This document shows, piece by piece, positions 1 through 5,218 of a stretch of DNA of 8,504 nucleotides. The DNA is from Deltaproteobacteria bacterium (GTDB taxonomy: Bacteria; Desulfobacterota; SM23-61). The stretch's first letter is position 1, and the number at the start of each line of letters is the position of its first letter. Where the stretch lies: NCBI GenBank assembly GCA_026388915.1, contig JAPLIW010000194.1, forward strand, positions 1-8,504. Direction: 5' to 3'. A model generated the notes under the pieces. The model was not told the origin of the DNA. It searched no databases and saw only the letters and a list, made by a program, of their open reading frames with translations. The translations under genes and the position numbers were made by a program.

Positions 1-717
1 GGTTCCCGCCTTCCAGAAACCGGTCTCTTTCTTGAAGTTCTGGGCCATCCACCGGGTGAGGTCGCGGACTCCTTTTTCGTCGGCCATGGGAGGGAGGGTC
101 CCTCCCCGGACGGCGATGGCCTTCAACTTCTTGGAGCCCATCACCGCGCCCATGCCGGTGCGCCCCGCCGCGTGGGTGATATCGTTCAGGATGCAGGCGA
201 ACCGCACGAGATTCTCTCCCCCCGGGCCGATGGCGGCGGTGCGGATCAGCGGGTCCTGGAGTTCCTTCCGGATCTCCTGCTGGGTTTCCCTGATTTCCCG
301 GCCCCACAAATGACGGGCGTCCCGGAGCTCCGCCTTCCCGTCCTTGATCCACAGGTAAAGGGGGGACTTGGCGGTTCCTTCCACGATGATCGCATCGTAG
401 CCGGCCTTCTTCAACTCGGCGCCGAAGAAGCCGCCGGCTTCCGCTTCACCGAAACCGCCGGTTAACGGGGACTTGGCCCCCACGCTGTTTCTCCCCGATC
501 CCGGGATGGGCATCCCGGTGATGGGGCCGAGGGCGAAGATGAGCTTGTTCTCCGGACCCAAAGGATTGACCCCCCCCTTCAGCTCCTGCAAAAGAGTGGC
601 GGCGATGAACCCCCGGCCTCCGATGTAACGCTTGTAATAGTCTTCCCCCGGTTCCTCAACCGTCAGTTTTTCCTCGCTTACATTCACCCGTAGAATGCGG
701 CCGTTGTACCCGAACAT
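1..717 (-). CDS. Aldehyde:ferredoxin oxidoreductase (tungsten-pterin family), N-terminal 239 residues; cut by window edge
   Basis: Members of this family oxidise aldehydes to carboxylic acids in the cytoplasm. They use a tungsten (or molybdenum) bis-pterin cofactor and pass electrons to ferredoxin. The minus-strand frame is open from the ATG at 717-715 to base 1. It begins MFGYNGRILRVNVSEEKLTV, as the family does. It then shows YIGGRGFIAATLL, GPITGMPIPGSGRNSVGAKS, SPLTGGFGEAEAGGFFGAEL and KKAGYDAIIVEG, which are the pterin-binding N-terminal domain. Later come AAIGPGGENLVRFACILND and AGRTGMGAVMGSKKLKAIAV, the most diagnostic stretch. The cysteines of the [4Fe-4S] cluster lie in the missing C-terminal part, so the subfamily (AOR, FOR, GOR or other) cannot be told. 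An AAGGAAGGGG ribosome-binding site lies about 9 bases before the ATG. No frame break is seen. The 49-residue membrane protein gene lies upstream on the same strand. Confidence 0.95.
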   Translation of the reverse strand, partial: MFGYNGRILRVNVSEEKLTVEEPGEDYYKRYIGGRGFIAATLLQELKGGVNPLGPENKLIFALGPITGMPIPGSGRNSVGAKSPLTGGFGEAEAGGFFGAELKKAGYDAIIVEGTAKSPLYLWIKDGKAELRDARHLWGREIRETQQEIRKELQDPLIRTAAIGPGGENLVRFACILNDITHAAGRTGMGAVMGSKKLKAIAVRGGTLPPMADEKGVRDLTRWMAQNFKKETGFWKAGT

Positions 718-971
718 GATCTTTTTCCCCTTCCTTTTTTCCCCCGGGAAGCAAAAAGGGATTTCCCCATATCTTAACAGGGGGGGAGGAGAAAATTCAA
801 TTCTTTCCCGCCCCCGGATGGGGGGCTGCCTTTCTTTTACGGGAAGGGGAAGGCAGGAGAAGGCACAGACAGGGAGGTAGCCAGTCCTAGGAATGGGAGG
901 AAAGGACCCTGTCCCCGAACGGAAGGAATGGGATTCCTGCGGGGGAGACGAGTCGGTCCCTTGCCGGTCCG
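718..971. other. Intergenic region between the small membrane protein and the oxidoreductase
   Basis: No convincing gene is seen on either strand. The stretch holds C- and G-runs, including CCCCC-ggat-GGGGG at 811-824, and a perfect short hairpin AGGAAT-ggg-ATTCCT at 924-938. No T-run follows the second hairpin in the minus direction, so it is not a standard terminator for the small gene. The 5' leader and promoter of the oxidoreductase gene probably lie here, but I cannot place them. Confidence 0.4.
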
Positions 972-1121
972 TTAAATATTCTGCCTTTTCTTTTTTGATG
1001 CCCGCAGCAGGAGGATATACCATCCAACCGCTACCGGGGCGCAGTAAATATGGCCCAGTTGCTTGGCGGCGGCGACTCCGACGATGAATAATCCGAGGAT
1101 GAAGGCTAACCAGCCAACCAT
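972..1121 (-). CDS. Small membrane protein, 49 residues, function unknown
   Basis: This is a short minus-strand frame starting MVGWLAFILGLFIVGVAAAK and ending ASKKKRQNI. Residues 1-18 form one hydrophobic segment. Residues 27-40 (APVAVGWYILLLR) may form a second, and the tail is strongly basic (KKKR), which suggests a cytoplasmic C-terminus. A good ribosome-binding site, GAAAGGA, ends 6 bases before the ATG. That site and the protein-like composition are the reasons for calling it a gene. I recognise no family. The oxidoreductase gene starts 254 bases downstream on the same strand, so the two may share a transcript, but the gap is large. It could also be a chance frame, though the membrane pattern plus ribosome-binding site makes this less likely. 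Confidence 0.6.
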   Translation of the reverse strand: MVGWLAFILGLFIVGVAAAKQLGHIYCAPVAVGWYILLLRASKKKRQNI

Positions 1122-1174
1122 CGTTTTTCCTTTCTTTTTGCCGGGGAAGTAAATCTCTTGAATACCTTATCGGC

Positions 1175-1193
1175 CAATGAAGTTGTTTCATTG
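1175..1193. promoter_or_regulatory. Perfect inverted repeat in the divergent intergenic region (possible operator)
   Basis: CAATGAA and TTCATTG form a perfect 7-base inverted repeat with a 5-base spacer. It sits between the minus-strand small gene (start 1121) and the plus-strand synthetase relic (start 1334). It is followed by A's rather than T's on the plus strand and preceded by T's on the minus, so it does not fit a terminator. A binding site for a dimeric regulator is possible. A repeat this short can arise by chance in AT-rich sequence. Confidence 0.25.
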
Positions 1194-1240
1194 AAAAAAA
1201 TCGGGAGGAAAGGGAAGGCCCCCCGGTTTCCCGTCTGCGT

Positions 1241-1257
1241 CGGTCCTGGACTTGCAT
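1241..1257 (+). promoter_or_regulatory. Possible sigma-54-type (-24/-12) promoter
   Basis: The sequence CGGTCCTGGACTTGCAT places GG (1242-1243) and GC (1254-1255) exactly 10 bases apart, as the -24/-12 elements require. It has a good TTGCA -12 box but a weak -24 box (CGGTCC against TGGCAC). It would start transcription about 65-70 bases before the ATG at 1334. No activator gene is visible. The call rests on pattern only. Confidence 0.25.
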
Positions 1258-1333
1258 GGGGAGGATTTTTATTCTATTGTTGGATCATTCGATATGGAAT
1301 TGACGCGCCTGCAGGGCGGATGGAGGACCCCAG

Positions 1334-2146
1334 ATGGAAAGCGAGGCCCGGTTGTTCGATTCAATCTTCAATCCCAGGTCGGTAGCCATTATCGGAGCGT
1401 CCCCCCAGGATCTGGCCACCCTCGCCCAGATGAGCACGAAAATCAGAGACCGCCTGTTTCTGGTGAACCCGAAATACACGGAGGTCCGGGGCAAGAAGTG
1501 CTACCCCAGCCTGTCGGCCGTGGAAGCCGGGATTGACTACGCCATGCTCATTGGAGTGCTCCCCTCTTCCTGCGGGCCGGGCCCTTTCCATTATTACCAA
1601 CTCCGGCGGCTTCAGCGTGATCCAGACGGACCTGTGCCTGAAGGTGGGGATGGAAATTCCCCGGTTTTCCCGGGAGACCCTGGAGGCGCTTCGCAGGCGG
1701 GTCCCCCTTGCGGGAACCAGCATCGGGAATCCTCTCGACGCCTGGCCCATATACTACAAGGTATCCACTCCGGGGAATATCGCCGACATCATCCGGATCG
1801 TGGCTTCGGACCACAACATTCACTCCCTGGTTTTTCAATTCGATCAGTTCCGGTATCTGCGGCGGGCGATGGGGCCGGGGGTCGAGGCCCACATGAAGGC
1901 CTTAATCGACTTGATGATGGAAGGATGCGAGCATGCCCGGGACAAAGAGAGAAAGCCGGTGCTGATCTGTGTTTCCCTGGATCCCTACCTGGAAGACGAG
2001 GAGGATCGGCACTACAACCTGATGATCAAGAGGACTTTTTCGGAAAAAAGTTTCCGGTCTATCCGAACCTGGATGCAGCAGTAAAAACTCTTTCCTATCT
2101 GTACAATTTCGGGCAACGCCGCCTCTCTTCCCCCTTTCTTTCTTGA
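1334..2146 (+). pseudogene. Broken NDP-forming acyl-CoA synthetase, alpha subunit (CoA-binding protein), internal deletion and two frame changes
   Basis: Intact members, about 450-470 residues, convert acyl-CoA, ADP and phosphate to acid, CoA and ATP together with an ATP-grasp beta part. Three pieces are visible. Bases 1334 to about 1550 encode the start of the CoA-binding Rossmann domain (LFDSIFNPRSVAIIGAS, LVNPKYTEVRGKKCYPSL). About 1570 to 2045, in another frame, encode the third domain (SIITNSGGFSVIQTDL, GTSIGNPLDAW). About 2045-2146, back in the first frame, encode the normal C-terminus (KKFPVYPNLDAAVKTLSYLY). Roughly 200 residues are missing between the first two pieces. They include the rest of domain 1 and the second domain, which carries the phosphohistidine in this family. 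The second break lies at a run of six A's (2044-2049), where one extra A restores the frame. GGAGG stands 7 bases before the ATG. The protein cannot be functional as read. Confidence 0.85.
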
Positions 2147-2201
2147 TTTGTGCCCCGGGGAATGATAACTTTATAGAATAATTAATGAATAAAAAGTCTA
2201 A

Positions 2202-2394
2202 GGGGACGCAGATAAACACCGATGAACGCAGATTTTATATTAGCGGGGTCCAGAACATCTTGAGATAACTGGATTCCGGCTTTCGCCGGAATGACGAATT
2301 CTATGGAATTGCGACTTTTTACGAGTTCATCAAGATTGAAAGAGGCGTGGATTATATCTCTTTGCTCTCTGCGTAATCTGCGAAATCTGCGGAT
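2202..2394. repeat. Composite intergenic repeat (cgcagat-type arms)
   Basis: The left part (2202-2240) carries GACGCAGATAAACACCGATG and then AACGCAGATTTT. The right part (2354-2394) carries the reverse sense, CTGCGTAATCTGCGAAATCT. CGCAGATTT at 2227-2235 pairs exactly with AAATCTGCG at 2383-2391. GATGAACGCAGATTT (2221-2235) differs by one base from GATGAACACAGATTT at 6790-6804, so this element and the one before ahbC share sequence. Repeats of this kind are common between genes in Desulfobacterota and metagenome contigs. Their function is unknown to me. Confidence 0.7.
2273..2292. repeat. 'VIPAKAGIQ' palindromic repeat (hairpin)
   Basis: ATTCCGGC-tttc-GCCGGAAT is a perfect 8-base stem with a 4-base loop. 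The flanking sequence reads VIPAKAGIQ in one minus-strand frame, the well-known false-peptide signature of a dispersed intergenic hairpin repeat. It is nested inside the larger repeat region in front of hisB. It is not followed by a T-run. A role in mRNA ending or stability is possible but not shown. Confidence 0.85.
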
Positions 2395-2419
2395 AAACAG
2401 TTTCAAAAAAGGAAAAAAG

Positions 2420-2921
2420 ATGGAACGGAAGGCGAAGATCGAGCGGAAGACAAAAGAGACTGAGGTTTGGCTGGACCTCAACCTGGTTAAAGGTGAAAGC
2501 CCGGGGAGACCGGGAAGTGGATGATCATCACACGGCGGAGGATATCGGGATCTGCCTGGGACAGGCTCTCCAACAGGCCCTGGGGGGAAAGGAGGGGATT
2601 GCCCGGTACGGGTCGGCCTTTGTCCCCATGGACGAAAGCCTGGCCTCGGTCCACGTGGATCTTTCCGGAAGGCCCTGCCTGGTTTTTGACCTTCCCCTCC
2701 GCCGCCGGAAGATTGGGGATTTTGACACGGAACTGGTAAGGGAGTTCTTCCGGGCGATGGTGAACAACGCGGCGGTAACGATTCACGCGAAGGTTGTCTA
2801 CGGGAGCAACGCCCACCACATGGTGGAATCCCTTTTCAAAGCCCTGGGACGGGCTCTGCGCCAGGCCGTCTCCCGGGATGAAAAGATGAAAGGAATTCCT
2901 TCCACGAAAGGGAAGCTGTGA
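2420..2921 (+). pseudogene. hisB: Imidazoleglycerol-phosphate dehydratase, broken by an internal deletion
   Basis: HisB catalyses the sixth step of histidine synthesis: it dehydrates imidazoleglycerol phosphate to imidazoleacetol phosphate. The reading starts at ATG 2420 after AAGGAAAAAAG and gives MERKAKIERKTKETEVWLDL plus NL, the normal N-terminus. The homology resumes one frame over at about 2493 (VKARGDREVDDHHTAEDIGI) and runs to the stop with all later motifs (RYGSAFVPMDESLA, VDLSGRPCLVFDLPL, SNAHHMVESLFKALGRAL). The missing piece, about 33-36 residues or 100 bases, should hold DGTG and the F-x-DHML motif whose His binds the metal. The two HHxxE-type motifs survive. A GTG at 2493 could start a truncated product, but it would lack an essential part of the active site. 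The stop overlaps the hisH start (GTGA). A second hisB elsewhere, or an assembly error, would explain it. Confidence 0.85.
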
Positions 2922-3556
2922 TCGTCATCATCGATTACGGCATGGGAAATTTGCGGAGCGTCCACAAGGCGCTGGAGCGGGTGGGATTCCCGGCGGTGGT
3001 GACCCAGGACCCTACGCTGATCGGCAGAGCCGATGGTATGGTTCTGCCCGGAGTGGGGGCTTTCAAGAAGGCCATGGAGAATTTGGAGCATCTTTGCCTC
3101 GTCGATCCAATCCTGGAATTCATCCGGAACGGAAAACCCTTTTTGGGAATCTGCCTGGGCTTTCAGCTCCTCTTCTCTGAAAGCGAGGAATTTTCTTTGT
3201 GCCGGGGACTGGATGTTTTCAAGGGAAAAGTAATCCGCTTTCCCTTTTCCCTGCCGGGAGCCCCTCGAGGTCGGGAACCCCTCAAGGTTCCCCACATGGG
3301 CTGGAATTCGGTCCGGATCAGGAAAACGAACCCGGCGCTGGAGGGAATCGAAGAGGGGACCCATTTTTACTTCGTCCATTCCTATTTCCCGGTACCCCGG
3401 GATCCGGAGATCATCGCCACCACCACCGACTACGGCGGAGAATTCGCATCCAGCGTGGGAAAGGGCAATCTCTTTGCCTGCCAGTTTCATCCGGAAAAGA
3501 GCCAGGCGGCCGGGCTAAAAATCCTCCGGAATTTCGGGCGTCTCGCACAGCCATGA
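2918..3556 (+). CDS. hisH: Imidazole glycerol phosphate synthase, glutamine amidotransferase subunit HisH
   Basis: HisH hydrolyses glutamine and channels ammonia to HisF, which makes imidazoleglycerol phosphate and AICAR in histidine synthesis. The 212-residue protein has the usual length for the family. It begins MIVIIDYGMGNLRSVHKALE and shows the class I amidotransferase triad. The nucleophile is Cys79 in GICLGFQLLF, with His191 and Glu193 in CQFHPEKS. PGVGAF (residues 44-49) and PHMGWN (125-130) are further family motifs. The start is GTG at 2918, overlapping the hisB stop by four bases. The stop overlaps the next gene's ATG (ATGA at 3553-3556), so all three are likely translated in a coupled way. 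The partner hisF and hisA are not in the window; downstream are tetrapyrrole genes instead. There is no sign of decay in this gene, in contrast to hisB. Confidence 0.96.
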   Translation: MIVIIDYGMGNLRSVHKALERVGFPAVVTQDPTLIGRADGMVLPGVGAFKKAMENLEHLCLVDPILEFIRNGKPFLGICLGFQLLFSESEEFSLCRGLDVFKGKVIRFPFSLPGAPRGREPLKVPHMGWNSVRIRKTNPALEGIEEGTHFYFVHSYFPVPRDPEIIATTTDYGGEFASSVGKGNLFACQFHPEKSQAAGLKILRNFGRLAQP

Positions 3557-4266
3557 GATATTATCCTGTATTTCTGGACCTCAAGGAAAGGCTCTGCGTG
3601 GTCATCGGCGGGGGCCGGGTGGCGGAGCGGAAGGTCAAAAGCCTCCTCCGGGCGGGCGCCCGGGTCAAAGTCATAAGCCCGCAGCTGACGGCTTCGCTTG
3701 CCCGGCTGAAGGAGCGCAAGAGGATTTCCCATCTTTCCCGGACCTACCGGAGAAGCGATCTGCGGGGGGCTTTTCTGGCCATCGGGGCAACCGATGACCG
3801 GTCCATCAACGAGCGGATTTTCCGGGAAGCGGCGGCGGGCCGGATTCCGGTCAACGTGGTGGACGACCCGGCACACAGCAGCTTCATCGTTCCCTCCATC
3901 GTGGAGAAGAAAGATCTTCTGGTGGCCATCTCCACTTCCGGGAAGAGCCCCGCGCTGGCCCGGGTTCTCCGGCAAAAACTCGAGAAGGAAGTCGGCCCGG
4001 AATATGAGGGCTTCCTGAAACTACTGGGAAGGGTGAGAGAGAAACTCCTCCCCCTGGGCCTGGGGCAGCCGAGGAATCAGAAGATATTTCGGAAGCTGGT
4101 CGGCGAAGACCTGCTGCCCCTGATCAGGGGAAAAAAATTTCGAGAGTTGAATCGGCGTCTGATCCGAGTCCTGGGACCCGGGTATTCGTTGAAGGACTTG
4201 GGTTTGAAGTGGGGAAAGGGGAGGGGGGAAACGGATTTGGGGGAAGGCGCTCTTAAGGAATGTTAG
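3553..4266 (+). CDS. Precorrin-2 dehydrogenase / sirohydrochlorin ferrochelatase (SirC/Met8p/CysG N-terminal family)
   Basis: This cytoplasmic enzyme oxidises precorrin-2 to sirohydrochlorin with NAD+. In many members it also inserts iron to give siroheme, the starting point of the AHB heme route. The 237-residue product begins MRYYPVFLDLKERLCVVIGG, and the Rossmann motif continues as GGGRVAERK (residues 19-27). GATDD at 78-82 matches the region of the catalytic Asp in CysG and Met8p. NVVDDPAHSSFIVPS (101-115) and STSGKSPALA (127-136) are strong family signatures. The start overlaps the hisH stop by 4 bases. The frame stays open upstream to 3199, but that part overlaps hisH and has no homology. 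The last 18 residues come from a G- and A-rich stretch and look non-conserved. Whether it also chelates iron cannot be decided from sequence. In related clusters a hemX/ccsA-like gene and hemA often follow; here hemC follows directly. Confidence 0.93.
   Translation: MRYYPVFLDLKERLCVVIGGGRVAERKVKSLLRAGARVKVISPQLTASLARLKERKRISHLSRTYRRSDLRGAFLAIGATDDRSINERIFREAAAGRIPVNVVDDPAHSSFIVPSIVEKKDLLVAISTSGKSPALARVLRQKLEKEVGPEYEGFLKLLGRVREKLLPLGLGQPRNQKIFRKLVGEDLLPLIRGKKFRELNRRLIRVLGPGYSLKDLGLKWGKGRGETDLGEGALKEC
4211..4243 (+). other. G-rich tract, possible G-quadruplex, 34 bases before hemC
   Basis: Four G-runs, GGGG-aaa-GGGG-a-GGGGGG-aaacggattt-GGGGG, lie on the coding strand at the end of the precorrin-2 dehydrogenase gene. 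The last loop is 10 bases, longer than the usual 7-base rule, so the fold is possible but not ideal. In mRNA it would sit just ahead of the hemC start, where the ribosome-binding site is weak. A regulatory role is only a guess. Confidence 0.35.
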
Positions 4267-4276
4267 AATAGCAAAG

Positions 4277-5218
4277 ATGGACAACCCAACAAGGAAGATC
4301 GAACTTCGCCTGGGGACCCGGACGAGCCTTCTGGCCCTCCAGCAGGCCAACTGGGTAAAAAAGCGGGTGGAAGATCTGAACCCCGAGGTCACGGTCAAGC
4401 TGGTCCATATCAAGACCACCGGCGACAAACTGGATTTTCCCCTCTTCAAAATCGGGGGAAAAGGATTATTCGTCAAGGAGATTGAGGAAGCCCTGGCCCG
4501 AAAGGAAGTGGACTTGGCGATACACAGCGCCAAGGATCTGCCGGCGGTCATTCCGGATGGCCTGGATTTAATCGCCTTTCCCGAAAGGGAAGACCCCAGG
4601 GACGCTCTGGTGTCGCGGGACGAAAAGAGGTTCGGAGAAATCCGTGAGGGGGGGAAGGTGGGAACGGGAAGCCTCAGGAGGCAGGCTCAGCTTCTGAACC
4701 TGAGGCCGGACCTGGAAATCGTTCCTCTACGGGGAAACCTGGACACCCGCCTAAGGAAACTCACCGCCCTGGACCTGGATGCGGTGATTCTGGCCTCCGC
4801 CGGGTTGCACCGGATGGGCTGGGAGGATCGGATATCGGAACTTTTCGACCCCGAGACGATGGTCCCGGCGATCGGCCAGGGGGCGCTGGCCATCGAAACC
4901 CGCGAGGAGGATGAAAGGGTCCGAAAGGTTGTGGAACCGCTCAATCATCTTGCCACGCAGATATCGGTCCTGGCGGAAAGGGCCTTCCTGCAGAGATTGG
5001 GGGGTGGATGCCAGGTTCCCGTTGCCGGATATGCCCGGATCGAGTCGGGCAAACTCATATTGACCGGCCTGGTGGCGGGGGTGGACGGCAGGAAGGTGGT
5101 AAGGGGAAAAGAAGAGGGGCCCCTGGAAAAAAACAAGGAACTGGGCGAGCGGCTGGCCGGGGACCTGCTGCAAAGGGGGGCCGGCGAAATTTTAGAAGAG
5201 GTCTATAAAAAGGCATGA
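4277..5218 (+). CDS. hemC: Porphobilinogen deaminase (hydroxymethylbilane synthase)
   Basis: HemC joins four porphobilinogens into linear hydroxymethylbilane on a covalently bound dipyrromethane primer. The 313-residue protein is full length. It shows RLGTRTSLLALQQA (residues 11-24), KTTGDKLD (46-53), GGKGLFVKEIEEAL (60-73) and IHSAKDLPA with catalytic Asp87. GTGSLRRQAQLL (129-140) has the substrate/cofactor arginines 134 and 135, and LRGNLDTRL lies at 151-159. The cofactor cysteine is Cys245 in GGGCQVPVAGYA. The ATG at 4277 stands 10 bases after the previous stop. The nearest purine-rich site (AAGGAA) is about 16 bases away, so initiation may rely on coupling. The stop overlaps the cobA-hemD start (ATGA), which puts the next two pathway steps in the same transcript. 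Confidence 0.97.
   Translation: MDNPTRKIELRLGTRTSLLALQQANWVKKRVEDLNPEVTVKLVHIKTTGDKLDFPLFKIGGKGLFVKEIEEALARKEVDLAIHSAKDLPAVIPDGLDLIAFPEREDPRDALVSRDEKRFGEIREGGKVGTGSLRRQAQLLNLRPDLEIVPLRGNLDTRLRKLTALDLDAVILASAGLHRMGWEDRISELFDPETMVPAIGQGALAIETREEDERVRKVVEPLNHLATQISVLAERAFLQRLGGGCQVPVAGYARIESGKLILTGLVAGVDGRKVVRGKEEGPLEKNKELGERLAGDLLQRGAGEILEEVYKKA

Noticed and set aside
172..465. Plus-strand frame over the oxidoreductase
   Set aside because: It lies antisense to a continuous conserved oxidoreductase sequence.
924..938. Terminator for the small minus-strand gene
   Set aside because: The 6-base stem is perfect but no T-run follows in the minus direction.
2291..2419. A longer hisB start upstream of 2420
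   Set aside because: The frame is open upstream, but it runs through repeat sequence. The HisB-like text starts at the ATG at 2420, after a purine-rich ribosome-binding site.
3199..3552. In-frame upstream extension of the precorrin-2 dehydrogenase gene
   Set aside because: It overlaps hisH in another frame and its translation has no family resemblance. The family N-terminus begins at 3553 with an ATGA overlap.
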